DNA from: G963677445 sp963678275
Lineage (GTDB): Bacteria; Bacteroidota; Ignavibacteria; Ignavibacteriales; Melioribacteraceae
DNA: 64,000 bases
Direction: 5' to 3'
Assembly: GCA_963678275.1 (NCBI GenBank)
Contig: OY782765.1
Coordinates: 4,774,001 to 4,838,000, forward strand
The notes beneath the pieces were generated by a model. It saw only the letters and a program-made list of their open reading frames with translations. It was not told where the DNA came from and ran no database searches. Positions 25,366-34,939 of the stretch are shown piece by piece; within the stretch, counting starts at the first letter, position 1, and each line of letters opens with the position of its first letter. The translations under genes were made by a program, and so were the position numbers.

Positions 25366-25609
25366 TATCCTTGAGCTAATCTATAACTTTTCTTTTTCCG
25401 ACTCCATCAGATTATGGATTTGGAATCGCGGCCTGACTATCGGCAACATGTTGTTAGCGGGATTTTTTGACAAATTTTTCCCGGATTACCCTAAACATGT
25501 TAACGGTAGTTTGTCTCTAAGCGCATATATTATTAATCCCGCCTTACATAATTTTTGTAAATCCCTTATTTATTTCTATTTTTATAAAGAAATAAAAATC
25601 AGGTAGGAT

Positions 25610-27160
25610 ATGGAGACTGTTTCCGGATTCGGCTGGCTATCGTTAATTCCTCCGGCAGCCGCAATATTGTTATGTTTTATCACGAGGAGGGTAATAATAT
25701 CATTATTTATCGGGGTATTCGCGGGGGGACTGATATATACATTCGGCAATCCTCTTTTAGCCGTTGAATACAGCCTGGACAAAATTATCGGTTCGATAAC
25801 AGATGACTGGAACGCGCGACTCCTTGTGTTTAATCTGCTGATGGGTTCAGGCGTGGCTTTTATCTGGCGGCTGGGGGGGAGCAGGGCGCTTACACAAAGA
25901 GCTGAAAAAGCTGTTAAAACGAGAAAACAGGCGGGACTCGGAGCGTGGGGACTTGGAATCCTTGTATTCTTTAATGATTATGTGAATGCGGCCATAGTGG
26001 GGAATGTATTCAGGGATATTTTTGATAAACTCAGGATTTCCCGCGAAAAACTTTCCTATATTCTCGACTCGACCGCCGCCCCGGTGGCAACATTTTTTAT
26101 CTCCGACTGGATCGCTTTTCAGATTGGTATGATCCAGAGCGGCATGGACGCTGCTAATATTACGGAGATCTCAGCTTTTCAGGCTTATCTATACAGTATT
26201 CCGCTTAATCTGTATTGTATTATCGCGGTTCTGATGGTTGGCATTGTCATAATTACAGGCCGTGATTTCAATTTGATGCGGAAAGCTGAAATAAGAACTC
26301 TCGAAACGGGTAAAGTTGTGAGAGATGGCGCGAGTCCCATGATGGATGTAGAGATGGAACTTGGGGAAGAAAAAGATACAAAACCAAAACTGAGCACATT
26401 TTTTCTTCCGCTTGCCGCTCTGGTCGCGGTCACTTTATTCGGATTCTGGTGGACCGGTAGAGAGGGGAATACGCTGATTGAAGTTTTATCGAATACCGAC
26501 CCGGCCAAAGCCCTTCTATGGGGAGCATTCGCAATGACAATCACCGGAATGGGGATAGCTTTTAGAGGCCGCATAATGAAGGTTGCCGAAGTTATGGGCA
26601 CTCTTCTCGATGGAATGAAACTTATGCTGATGGCATGCACCATTCTTGTTCTGGCATGGTCACTCGGGACAGTAACAAAAGATCTAAAACAGGCGGAATT
26701 TATAATAAATATTCTTGGCGATTCACTCTCTTATGATTTTTTGCCCCTGATAATATTTGTTATGGGAATGGTAATCGCCTTTTCCACGGGAACTTCGTGG
26801 GGAGCAATGACAATACTTACACCTATCGCCATTCCATTGGCGTGGCATGTTTCAGGCGATGTATATCTGACTGTTATATCCGCGGGCGCTGTTTTTTCAG
26901 GCGCGATTTTTGGCGATCACTGTTCACCTATTTCCGACACCACGGTGCTCGCTTCAATATTTTCAGGGTCTGATCATATGGATCATGTATCTACCCAGAT
27001 ACCATACGCGATCACAGGAGCGGGAGTAGCTGCCGTTTTATACCTGCTCTTCGGCATCTGGAATCTTTCACCCGCTGTTTTAATCCCCCTGGGAATATTG
27101 TTATCAATAGTACTTATTTACATATTTGGTAAAAAAACAGAAGGGACCGGCAAAAATTAA
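25610..27160 (+). CDS. NhaC-family Na+/H+ antiporter-like transporter
   Basis: 516 aa, about 11-12 membrane helices. Family motifs: FFNDYVNAAIVGNVFRDI, LDSTAAPVATFFISDWIAFQ, ATGTSWG-like STGTSWGAMTILTPIAIPL, and GAIFGDHCSPISDTTVLASI, the NhaC signature near the ion site. Relatives exchange sodium for protons, sometimes with malate/lactate. A 60-residue hydrophilic loop (~225-265) is charged. Start ATG 25610 follows AGG. Its 3' end carries an inverted repeat serving the opposite-strand gene. Confidence 0.88.
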   Translation: METVSGFGWLSLIPPAAAILLCFITRRVIISLFIGVFAGGLIYTFGNPLLAVEYSLDKIIGSITDDWNARLLVFNLLMGSGVAFIWRLGGSRALTQRAEKAVKTRKQAGLGAWGLGILVFFNDYVNAAIVGNVFRDIFDKLRISREKLSYILDSTAAPVATFFISDWIAFQIGMIQSGMDAANITEISAFQAYLYSIPLNLYCIIAVLMVGIVIITGRDFNLMRKAEIRTLETGKVVRDGASPMMDVEMELGEEKDTKPKLSTFFLPLAALVAVTLFGFWWTGREGNTLIEVLSNTDPAKALLWGAFAMTITGMGIAFRGRIMKVAEVMGTLLDGMKLMLMACTILVLAWSLGTVTKDLKQAEFIINILGDSLSYDFLPLIIFVMGMVIAFSTGTSWGAMTILTPIAIPLAWHVSGDVYLTVISAGAVFSGAIFGDHCSPISDTTVLASIFSGSDHMDHVSTQIPYAITGAGVAAVLYLLFGIWNLSPAVLIPLGILLSIVLIYIFGKKTEGTGKN

Positions 27161-27168
27161 CCGGTCCC
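27143..27168 (-). terminator. Rho-independent terminator for the HEAT-repeat gene
   Basis: GGGACCGG and CCGGTCCC with a 10-nt loop. Read on the minus strand the stem is followed by TTCTGTTTTTTT, which fits termination of the gene ending at 27177. The stem overlaps the last codons and stop of the plus-strand antiporter gene. Confidence 0.65.
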
Positions 27169-27176
27169 CGCTTCAG

Positions 27177-27578
27177 CTATAAGAATCCTTCACGTTTATG
27201 CAGAAGATAAGTCCTGTATAAGGCATCGCTCATACTTCTCACTCTTTCATCCGAATCAGAATCGGCCAGTTTTTTTACGAGCCTCATTCCAAAACCGTCA
27301 TTTATCCTTAGCAGAACACTCGCGGCAAGGATTTTTTCATCGGAGTCGTTGCTGCTTTTCAGAATATCACGGACAACAGGAGCCGATTCTTTAACGAAAT
27401 ACTTTCCCGCCAGTTGAATGGCGCTGTTCCTGAGGCCGTAGTTTTCAGATTTTAGTCCTACTATGAGATTATCAATCTCTTTCTGACCGAAGGAACGGAT
27501 TTTTCCCTGTGCGCTCATTACCGAGACAAAGATCAGGATGAAGGAAACGGTTAATTTGATATAACGATGGTATTTCAT
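27177..27578 (-). CDS. Small exported HEAT-repeat protein
   Basis: 133 aa from ATG 27578, placed 5 nt after GGAGG; the upstream in-frame ATG at 27590 overlaps that site. The signal peptide MKYHRYIKLTVSFILIFVSV ends near SAQ. Two to three HEAT-like helical repeats follow (NYGLRNSAIQLAGKYF, SDEKILAASVLLRIND, SDERVRSMSDALYRTY). HEAT repeats mediate protein contacts; the partner is unknown. Confidence 0.7.
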   Translation of the reverse strand: MKYHRYIKLTVSFILIFVSVMSAQGKIRSFGQKEIDNLIVGLKSENYGLRNSAIQLAGKYFVKESAPVVRDILKSSNDSDEKILAASVLLRINDGFGMRLVKKLADSDSDERVRSMSDALYRTYLLHKREGFL

Positions 27579-27763
27579 GAATACCTCCATGATTATTTTA
27601 TTATAAATTAGTTAGTTGGGAAAAAAACTATTCGGAGATCTGCCCTTCCGCGATATTATATCGCATGAAAAAATTAAAGCTGAATTCTATGTAACGCAAA
27701 CTTTCCATAGTTGGGAGACCGGGGCCTACTGATAAAAACCGGCCCCGATTAAATTTTTACTTC

Positions 27764-28366
27764 TTAAAATTTGAATCCTGTAAATGAACCGAATTTAAAG
27801 GTTATTCCCCCGGCAAAACCGGAAAGGTCACTATTTTCCATATTGTAATCATCAGCTCCCGAGATAAACCTGTAACCGGCATTCAGCCCTATCCTGAAAA
27901 ATTTGGTGACATTTAACATAACAGTCACCTCAGGTTCGGCGACAAAAAAGACATCAGAGTCATCGTCATCATTGAAAAAATTATCATCTCTGAGACTGAG
28001 GCCTCCGCCTCCGATAAGGGTGGAGACAGAAAAATGAATCAGCCTTCTTGAGTTGTTGATATATTCAAATATTACTCCCCCATATCCAAACTCAATATTG
28101 GGCTTTTCACCCCCGACATACATATTACCTTCAATTTTATTTACCAGGCCGTAACCGCCGCCGCCGAGTACAAAGGTCTCGTTAATAATCCATCCGCCGC
28201 GGCCTCCGACAAGAATACCGGTTTCACCATTGATTTTGGTAAATTTCAATAATGGCCCGCCATATCCGCCATGAGTAATTGCTCCGGGACCAAGTAAAGT
28301 TTCTTCCTGCGCCGCGACCGCGCCGCAGATAATCAGCGATAAAAATAAAATTAGTATCTTTTTCAT
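27764..28366 (-). CDS. Predicted small outer-membrane beta-barrel protein
   Basis: 200 aa, GGAG 5 nt before ATG 28366, signal peptide ending VAAQ. The mature part is glycine-rich with regular alternating strands (LVGGRGGWIINETFVLGGGG, IGLNAGYRFISGADDY) and ends in a Phe (GSFTGFKF), the pattern of outer-membrane barrel proteins. A family name is not clear. GGCCCC inverted repeats sit downstream (27719-27749). Confidence 0.6.
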   Translation of the reverse strand: MKKILILFLSLIICGAVAAQEETLLGPGAITHGGYGGPLLKFTKINGETGILVGGRGGWIINETFVLGGGGYGLVNKIEGNMYVGGEKPNIEFGYGGVIFEYINNSRRLIHFSVSTLIGGGGLSLRDDNFFNDDDDSDVFFVAEPEVTVMLNVTKFFRIGLNAGYRFISGADDYNMENSDLSGFAGGITFKFGSFTGFKF

Positions 28367-28565
28367 ATTTTCTCCGTTTTTTGAATATTTAACGGTTAAA
28401 ATATAGTAAACATTTTCTTGCCGGGTTATGACAAAATTTGTACATCCGGCTGTTAATTTATATCACAAAGGTTAGAAAAGAAAAAGTCAGTTTCAAGTTA
28501 ATTTTAGGTTAAAACCGTTAAATTGTTGTTATATAACGAGATAAATTTTGCCTAATAAATAAAAA

Positions 28566-28595
28566 ATGCCTGACAAAACTTAATTTATCAGGCAT
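28566..28595 (-). terminator. Rho-independent terminator for sialate O-acetylesterase gene
   Basis: ATGCCTGA and TCAGGCAT enclose a 14-nt loop, followed on the minus strand by TTTTTATTT. It lies 24 bp after the stop codon. Confidence 0.75.
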
Positions 28596-28618
28596 TATAA
28601 GGAAATTAACTAAAAAAT

Positions 28619-30574
28619 TTAGTCTGTTTTCTCAAATGTTATCCCCGGCCAGTCATCAGTTCTGAATGGTGAGGCTGGCAAACCGGCGCTGTTGAAGAGG
28701 GATATTTCCGGATTAGCGTCCCACGCGTAACGAACAGACACAGGTTTTTTTACCTTCGAAGACCATACTACAACTTTATCACCTTTGATTGCCGCTTCAG
28801 CAAAATGGAATTTTTTATCCTTTCCGGCAATGGTAAATCCTTTAAGTTTTTTACCGGTTTTTGAAACCAGAGCCTTATAAACAAAATCAAATTCAATCAA
28901 TGCTTTTCCATCCCGGAATTCACAATTTTTATATATGGGTCCTGAATATGGAATATCTTCACCATAAGTTTTATTGCGGGCTATAAGGGCGAGTCTTTTA
29001 CCAACATCCTGTTTGTTATGAGGATGAATATCATCGGCGTCGCCTATATCGATTGCTACCGCCATTCCGGTATTGTAAAGTTCCAGCGTTTTAAGCTGCG
29101 CTTCACGAAGTTCCGCCCACTCATTCTCGACAGGCGTTTCATTTCGTTTCATAAAAGAAGCGAGCTGCACATAAAGAAAGGGGAAATCACCAAGCTGCCA
29201 CAAGGAGCGCCAGTCTTTTATCAATTCAGGGAAAAGATACTGATACTGCCATGCGCGTGACGCGTTTGATTCACCCTGGTACCAGATGGCTCCTTTAATT
29301 GAATAGGGGATAAGGGGTTTTATCATACTGTTATATAATACTGTAGCGGTGTTGGGATCGGGGAATTCAAGACCGGTTTTATATTCCCATTCTCCTTCGA
29401 GGGGTATTATCGCGCCATCTGAAAGAGTAACGTTAAATTTTTCAGGATCGCCATATACACCACCTCCGTATATATAATCAATCACCTTTAAATAAATTAC
29501 ATTAGTTCCTCCTTTTACCATTTTGCCATCGACAAAATAGTTTCTTGATTTGCTCCAGCCCTCTTCCGCTCCCGCGAATGAATCGTTAAACCAGGTCATA
29601 TCATCATCATCAACAGCGGGGTAATTGATTGTAATCGGTTTTCCCGCCGCTGATTCGGGGATTTCAATTTTTTTACGGTACCAGACAATTCCGTTAAAAT
29701 TAAGCCCGTCCCTTTCCCATCTGCCGGGCAGTTTCATTGTTTCCCATTCTTCTTTTTCCTTCACAAAGGAAGGTAATTGAGCGTCACTTTTCTTAACGGC
29801 ATTTCGCAGTTCATCTTTGATTTCAGAAGGAAGTTTCATATTTTCTTTATCGAGCAGACGATTATCAATATCGTTGAACACATCTTTAAATTCATGAAAT
29901 TTTTCAAGACTTCCCCTGCTCGTCCATGCTTCCACGATGGTTCCCCCGTAAGATGAGGCTATCAATCCGACCGGAACATTCAGCTTTTCATGAAGGTCCC
30001 TGCCGAAAAAGTAAGCTGTAGCGGAAAAGTTTTCCACATTTTCAGGTGTGCATATCTTCCACCCGTCCGACTGTACATCATCGAGAGGATAAAAAGAAGT
30101 GTTCCTTTCAACAAGGAAAAGATGTATATCGGGATAATCGGCGTTCCTGATCTCCTCTTCACCATTATTGAGAGTTGCCCAGGAGCTGTTCATCTGCATT
30201 TCCATATTTGACTGCCCCGAGCAAAGCCAGACCTCACCATATTTCACATTTTTAAATTGCAGCTCTTTTTTACCCGCGGTAACTTTCATGGTGTAACCTT
30301 TTCCTGCCTCGTGCGGGGGAAGCTGCACTATCCAGTAGCCATATTCATCTGTCCTGTCTTCGGCGGAGTTTCCGTCGAGGGTTACGGTAACAATGTCGCC
30401 GGGATCAGAATACCCGAAAATATTCACATCCGCGTCCCGTTGCAGCACCATATTATCTGAAAAAACCGCGGGCATCCATAATCCCGGTTTTTTCCCCTGT
30501 CTGGCGCAGGAATTAAAAAGTATAAGAGTCATTGTAATAATCAGTCCTGAGAAGAGTAAAGATTTGAGTTTCAT
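28619..30574 (-). CDS. Sialate O-acetylesterase (SASA-type SGNH esterase), exported
   Basis: 651 aa lipoprotein-like (LILFNSCARQG lipobox region; ribosome site GGGGAAAAT before the ATG). The catalytic block is GEVWLCSGQSNMEMQM, with the nucleophile Ser at about residue 119. The C-terminal Asp-x-x-His pair is in DADDIHPHNKQDVGKRLALI. A glycoside-hydrolase-2-like beta-sandwich is inserted around 290-400 (WYRKKIEIPESAAGKP). The enzyme removes acetyl esters from sialic acid or, in many bacteria, from plant or microbial polysaccharides. No sialidase or sialic-acid catabolism genes are adjacent, so the real substrate may be another acetylated glycan. Confidence 0.88.
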   Translation of the reverse strand: MKLKSLLFSGLIITMTLILFNSCARQGKKPGLWMPAVFSDNMVLQRDADVNIFGYSDPGDIVTVTLDGNSAEDRTDEYGYWIVQLPPHEAGKGYTMKVTAGKKELQFKNVKYGEVWLCSGQSNMEMQMNSSWATLNNGEEEIRNADYPDIHLFLVERNTSFYPLDDVQSDGWKICTPENVENFSATAYFFGRDLHEKLNVPVGLIASSYGGTIVEAWTSRGSLEKFHEFKDVFNDIDNRLLDKENMKLPSEIKDELRNAVKKSDAQLPSFVKEKEEWETMKLPGRWERDGLNFNGIVWYRKKIEIPESAAGKPITINYPAVDDDDMTWFNDSFAGAEEGWSKSRNYFVDGKMVKGGTNVIYLKVIDYIYGGGVYGDPEKFNVTLSDGAIIPLEGEWEYKTGLEFPDPNTATVLYNSMIKPLIPYSIKGAIWYQGESNASRAWQYQYLFPELIKDWRSLWQLGDFPFLYVQLASFMKRNETPVENEWAELREAQLKTLELYNTGMAVAIDIGDADDIHPHNKQDVGKRLALIARNKTYGEDIPYSGPIYKNCEFRDGKALIEFDFVYKALVSKTGKKLKGFTIAGKDKKFHFAEAAIKGDKVVVWSSKVKKPVSVRYAWDANPEISLFNSAGLPASPFRTDDWPGITFEKTD

Positions 30575-30812
30575 ATTTTCCCCGCTTGGATTAAATAAAT
30601 ATATTAAATTGTAAAACCATGTTTCAAACCCGTGTTAAAAATTTTTTTATGGAGATTCTAAATTTTAAAGTGGCGCACTTCACATAAAATTATGGAGCTT
30701 GGTGTCTTATATATCCACAAAAAGATTTCAACAAACAACATCTGCTGAAATCAAAAAAATATTCTCAAAACGAGAGTGAGCATTTTCTTTGCTTTCGCGA
30801 AGCAGAATTCAA

Positions 30813-32555
30813 TTAAAGATATATTTTCTGGTACTGTTTAAGGTTGTCGCTCCACTCAAATTTCCCTGAACGGTAAAGACCCCTGATTATCATCTCGTAA
30901 TAGCGGTCGGTATCTTCAGCAAAAAGTTTTACAGATTTACGAAGCGCTCTGGCCAGGCTATCGGCCATATCAAGGAACCATTCGTTGTTTTCCCTGTCCG
31001 GAATATTGTCCGCGGCTTCGGAATAACGCTGAATATGCTCCAGATTATAATTTCGGGCCGGTTCGCGGAAAAGGATGCCGTTTTTTCCATTTATCACCTG
31101 GTCAACAAGTCCCCCTGTTTTTCGGGCAATTACCGGGGCTCCGTTAACCATATATTCAATTGCCGCGCCGAAAGGTTCATAAACTGAGGGCATTAGTCCG
31201 AAAGTGCATCCCTGCATCAGTTCCATATATCCTGTTTCCATTCTGATGGGGAAAACGGTAATATTGCCGGGAGTTTCTTTGCAGGCAACCTGGTAAAAAT
31301 AATCCAGGTCGGTATAACGGACCGGCATAGGAGAGAGGACAGCTTTTATCTCATCTTCCCTGAATTTTGAGAGAGCCTTCAAGAGGACGTCATACCCTTT
31401 CTGGTTAGGGTCAAGCCTTCCGCTCATCATTAATACCGGAATATCCGCGGGAAGGTTTGTTACAGATTCTCTATTCCACCTTAATTTGCCGAATCTTTCC
31501 ACCGGGTCGTAGTTATCGAGGACTTCCAGCATTTTATTCCGTTTTTCTGTTTTGATCTTTTTGATCTCATCAATCATCGCGGAAGTCACTTTTTCAGGCT
31601 CTTTCGGATACTTTTCCATGAAGGGAATGTAGTCAGCCGAAATTCCCATAAACGCGCCATTATTTATGCCGGTGATATTTTTTTTCTCGATAATATCTAC
31701 AAGATGGGGGATAAAAAATGAGGTGAATATTTTATCTTTTTTTAGCTCTTTCGCGAAATTTTTGCTGACCGTGGTAATTACCGAATCGATAAAGGGCATG
31801 CCCAGTTTTAAAGCGGTCAGATCATCGTCGGGCAGCTTTACAAGTCTTTTAATAATTGAATCATTAAAGATCATTTCAAGCGATTTCAGCGGTATCCATC
31901 CGGAATCGTAGGGATTGTGCATTGTAAAAACTGTTCTGCACGATTTCAGCTTTTCATTCAGAAGGGCTATTTTGACAGTGAGACCCGCGAGAATGGTTTC
32001 CCAGTCCTGCATATGGAGAATAATATTTTCATTAAGCCCCAGTCCCGAAAGCACATGGGGGACCGCGGCGGAATAGAACAATGAATTTTTTCTTAATAAT
32101 TCACTGTTCTCCTCAGGATCATTTATGCTGTAAATATATGGATCATTAAGCTTGTTTTCAGAGGTGAAAAAACCATCCGCTTCAAGGTATAATTCCCTGA
32201 TATATCCGCAGGAGGGTTTTCGGTAATTATAAATATATTCATAAATATTCACAGGAACTGTAACATTGCCAAAGGGCACTTCGATGCTGATTCCGGTATA
32301 TGTAAGTTGGGATTTATCACTGATATTCGGATAAAAAGGGGAGATAAGAATCACATTCCTTACGTCAAAAACTTCTTTGGTATAAGGCATAATCTGGTTA
32401 ATAACCGCAGCCAGACCGCCGCTTTTGGCAAAACGGCTTTCAAAAGAAAGAAAGGCTATAGTTTCGGCTGAATCGCCCGAAACATTTTTCCCGGCCAGCT
32501 TTTTTATCTCATCAGGTTGAAATAAAATTTCCCTTACACTCTGCTTCTGTTCCAT
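30813..32555 (-). CDS. GT5-type glycogen/starch synthase-like glycosyltransferase
   Basis: 580 aa from ATG 32555 (MEQKQSV). The N-terminal Rossmann domain has FESRFAKSGGLAAVINQIMP, equivalent to the K-x-G-G-L motif of glycogen synthases, and the C-terminal domain has MPSVYEPFGAAIEYMVNGAP and ARKTGGLVDQVING, the GT-B donor-site motif. The DWE segment (LHMQDWETILAGL) matches the acceptor-side HDW region. It probably transfers glucose from ADP- or UDP-glucose to an alpha-glucan. No branching or pyrophosphorylase gene is adjacent. It lies 82 bp after the methyltransferase gene. Confidence 0.8.
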   Translation of the reverse strand: MEQKQSVREILFQPDEIKKLAGKNVSGDSAETIAFLSFESRFAKSGGLAAVINQIMPYTKEVFDVRNVILISPFYPNISDKSQLTYTGISIEVPFGNVTVPVNIYEYIYNYRKPSCGYIRELYLEADGFFTSENKLNDPYIYSINDPEENSELLRKNSLFYSAAVPHVLSGLGLNENIILHMQDWETILAGLTVKIALLNEKLKSCRTVFTMHNPYDSGWIPLKSLEMIFNDSIIKRLVKLPDDDLTALKLGMPFIDSVITTVSKNFAKELKKDKIFTSFFIPHLVDIIEKKNITGINNGAFMGISADYIPFMEKYPKEPEKVTSAMIDEIKKIKTEKRNKMLEVLDNYDPVERFGKLRWNRESVTNLPADIPVLMMSGRLDPNQKGYDVLLKALSKFREDEIKAVLSPMPVRYTDLDYFYQVACKETPGNITVFPIRMETGYMELMQGCTFGLMPSVYEPFGAAIEYMVNGAPVIARKTGGLVDQVINGKNGILFREPARNYNLEHIQRYSEAADNIPDRENNEWFLDMADSLARALRKSVKLFAEDTDRYYEMIIRGLYRSGKFEWSDNLKQYQKIYL

Positions 32556-32637
32556 GATTTCCCAAATATATATTATCAATTGTCCGAATATACGAAAATT
32601 CAGTGAGTAATGTTATCGGGTATATGGTTGGAAAATG

Positions 32638-33474
32638 TTATTTTTTTACCAATTCCATGGTTAAAAATGGTATGGAAAGTTTTAATCCGCCGGTTTTTCC
32701 GGCAAAATCATCCAATTCTTTTTCGAGCATTTTAAATATTTTTGGAATATCAGGTTTCCTGAATAAAGAACTCCATGCCTCAATAAAATAGAGCCTGATA
32801 AAATAATGATTTAACATGGTTTTGCCGTCAAAATAAAAGAGATCAAAATTTTTCTCACTATATCTTACAGTTTCGAAACCAGCCCCGCCAATAATGTTTT
32901 GCCATTCAACGGTACTCTTTCTTTTTTTATAAATATGGTCCCTGACTTTGTCGTTATATTTTTCAAGTCCCGGTTCTTTCAAAACTAAAAACAGGATATC
33001 ATAAAACTCTTTCATGGTCTCCGGCAAATTGGCGGTGAATATCAGTTTTGCTCCCTTTTTTATTACTCTGCCACATTCGGAAATTACTTTATTTAAATTA
33101 TCGACATTGTTCAGACCGTTATTCGAGATGATCAAATCAAAGAATTTATCGGGAAAAGGCAAATTCTCAGCGGGCTGGTTAAATAAAGTGATTAAAGGAA
33201 CATTCATCAATTGTTGTTTCTCTTTAAGTCTTTCAATGCCCTTTTCCCAGGGATCGATACCGTAAAAAGATGAATTACTGCCTAAACGCATTGCAAGTTC
33301 AATCAGGGGAAATCCGGTTCCGCAGCCAATATCCAGAACATTGCCCTGCAGGCGGTAATCCACAAAACTCAGCAGCTCCATCCCGAAAGGCGCTGACCAT
33401 AATGGCAGTTCATCATAAATTGAGGCGGTATAACTATTTTCAAAATTTGTTCTGTGTTCAAGATAATGTGTCAT
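32638..33474 (-). CDS. Class I SAM-dependent methyltransferase
   Basis: 278 aa. Motif I is NVLDIGCGTGFPLIELAM, followed by FYGIDPWEKGIERL (acidic binding loop), FDLIISNNGLNNV (motif IV-like) and RVIKKGAKLIFTANLP. The C-terminal ~100 residues, with many Phe/Tyr, may bind the acceptor, which is unknown. The ATG overlaps the stop of the upstream amidohydrolase as ATGA, so the two are translationally coupled. Confidence 0.82.
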   Translation of the reverse strand: MTHYLEHRTNFENSYTASIYDELPLWSAPFGMELLSFVDYRLQGNVLDIGCGTGFPLIELAMRLGSNSSFYGIDPWEKGIERLKEKQQLMNVPLITLFNQPAENLPFPDKFFDLIISNNGLNNVDNLNKVISECGRVIKKGAKLIFTANLPETMKEFYDILFLVLKEPGLEKYNDKVRDHIYKKRKSTVEWQNIIGGAGFETVRYSEKNFDLFYFDGKTMLNHYFIRLYFIEAWSSLFRKPDIPKIFKMLEKELDDFAGKTGGLKLSIPFLTMELVKK

Positions 33475-34649
33475 AGATTGTTCCTGATAATTTCTCCGTT
33501 GTGGATTACTAATAAAATTTCTTTAAGATTCATAATATCCTCAAGAGGATTTGCATCGGTAACTATAATATCGGCTATTTTACCACTCTCAATAGTTCCC
33601 CTGCTGTTTTCAAGATTACACACAAAGGCGGAATTTTTTGTGGCCGCTATTATTATTTCCATTGGTGTCATTCCGGCCGCGAGCATCATATTTATTTCAA
33701 TTTCCGGCAAACCGGGGTCAAACCGGGCGCTATAGCCGTCATAATCTGTCCCGAGCGCGATTTTACCCCCCGCTTCATTAAAACGCCGGAGGTTGTCAAC
33801 CATAATGGAGTTTTCACCAAACCCCACATGATGCCAAAGTTCAAGTGTCGGAACCCAGTAAATATTATTATGTATCATCCGCATCATCAACTCATCACTC
33901 ACCCTGTCTGACGCCATGTGGGCAATATCATCAAAGCCGGCGTTTATTGCCTTTTCGAGGTCCGACTCACATAAAATATGCGCTGAAGCTTTTGTCCCTC
34001 TTGAATGTGCAATTTTTACGATTTCAGCAATTGCCTCATCATTCAGAACCGGTATGCTGCCTCCCCAGTTGCTGCCTCCTTCCACCGCGACTTTAAGAAT
34101 ATCGGCGCCGTCATTGAGCAGTCCGTTTACTTTCGCGCGCAGGTCTTCCATGGAAGAAAGTTCATATCCCATGGCGCTTCCCCAGATGGCGATCGGGTAT
34201 CCCCCGGGCGCGGTAAGCAAAGGACCCGCCGCGACGAGAGTGGCGTTTCGGTTTTCCAGGTTCAGATCATCCCGGCGCCTGAACAATAATGAATTATAAA
34301 CCGCTCCGAGATCCCTGATGGTTGTTAGTCCCGCATAGGCCCAGGTTCTGAGATTTTCGGCGGAAAATCCATTATGCACATGGCAGTTCATTAGTCCGGG
34401 CAAAAGATATTTACCGCTCAGATCAATGATTTCCGCATCTGTGGGAATTGTAATTTCACCTGATTTGCCCGCCGCGGTAATAACACCATCATTGATAACC
34501 ACAACACCGTTATCGATTATATTCCCGTTGCCATCAATGATCACGCATCCTCTCAGCATAACAGGATTGCTGCCTGATGGAGATATTGTCGAATCTTCCT
34601 CGCATCCCGCGGCAAAGAGCATTATGAGAAAAAATATAAAATATTTCAT
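33471..34649 (-). CDS. Exported amidohydrolase (imidazolonepropionase/prolidase-like), lipoprotein
   Basis: 392 aa with a lipobox-like LFAAGCEED. Metal-site residues of the amidohydrolase superfamily are recognisable: LPGLMNCHVHNGF (His-x-His), ILKVAVEGG (candidate carbamylated Lys), SAHILCESD and DDIAHM (His ligands), and ALGTDYDGY (Asp). It resembles exported hydrolases acting on N-capped amino acids or dipeptides; the substrate is not determinable. First gene of a pair with the methyltransferase. Confidence 0.82.
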   Translation of the reverse strand: MKYFIFFLIMLFAAGCEEDSTISPSGSNPVMLRGCVIIDGNGNIIDNGVVVINDGVITAAGKSGEITIPTDAEIIDLSGKYLLPGLMNCHVHNGFSAENLRTWAYAGLTTIRDLGAVYNSLLFRRRDDLNLENRNATLVAAGPLLTAPGGYPIAIWGSAMGYELSSMEDLRAKVNGLLNDGADILKVAVEGGSNWGGSIPVLNDEAIAEIVKIAHSRGTKASAHILCESDLEKAINAGFDDIAHMASDRVSDELMMRMIHNNIYWVPTLELWHHVGFGENSIMVDNLRRFNEAGGKIALGTDYDGYSARFDPGLPEIEINMMLAAGMTPMEIIIAATKNSAFVCNLENSRGTIESGKIADIIVTDANPLEDIMNLKEILLVIHNGEIIRNNL

Positions 34650-34883
34650 ATCCTTACTCCCGGAATATTATTCAGTGCAATTTAATTTATTTTAATAAAA
34701 ATATTCAGATAAAAATAAGTGGATGATTGAGAATGGTATTATTTCCGCCTGAAGTTACGACATTATTTTTGCCGCGATTGTTAAAAATATTTTGGTGAAA
34801 AGGATTTTCGAATTGTAAAAAACAGGTATAATCTTTGGACGGAAAAGTTATATATCACAGAAACTCAAATAAACAAAAAAAAA

Positions 34884-34901
34884 CGGGACCCGAAGGTCCC
34901 G
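34884..34901 (-). terminator. Rho-independent terminator for the cytochrome gene
   Basis: CGGGACC-CGAA-GGTCCCG with a UUCG-type tetraloop on the minus strand (TTCG), followed by TTTTTTTTT. It is about 40 bp past the stop. Confidence 0.9.
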
Positions 34902-34939
34902 CAAAACAGACTATTCAATATGTAATCATATTAAAAAAT

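Larger units (their letters stand above)
23998..25510 (+). repeat. Three tandem 475-bp units plus a partial fourth
   Basis: Units begin at about 23998, 24472, 24947 and 25422 with GAATCRCGGCYTGAYTATCG followed by GCAACATGTT. Each complete unit holds a second CATGTTGGCGTTAGTGTG motif, a CCCTAAAGGGGAAAAGTTCC-like segment, block A, and the cloverleaf element. Units 2 and 3 are almost identical; unit 1 is more diverged. An inverted single copy of the unit's start is at about 49850-49985. Confidence 0.85.
23774..25609. repeat. Repeat island between two transporter genes
   Basis: 1.8 kb without a real gene. First comes a CTGGC-AGA-GCCAG hairpin (~23870) and an ACGAG-rich stretch, then three tandem copies of a ~475 bp unit and the start of a fourth. 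The minus-strand frames of 65-91 codons in each unit are the same sequence repeated and are not genes. Confidence 0.8.

Noticed and set aside
23998..25510. Regularly spaced repeats as a CRISPR array
   Set aside because: The period is ~475 bp with whole units conserved; there are no short repeats alternating with unique spacers and no cas genes.
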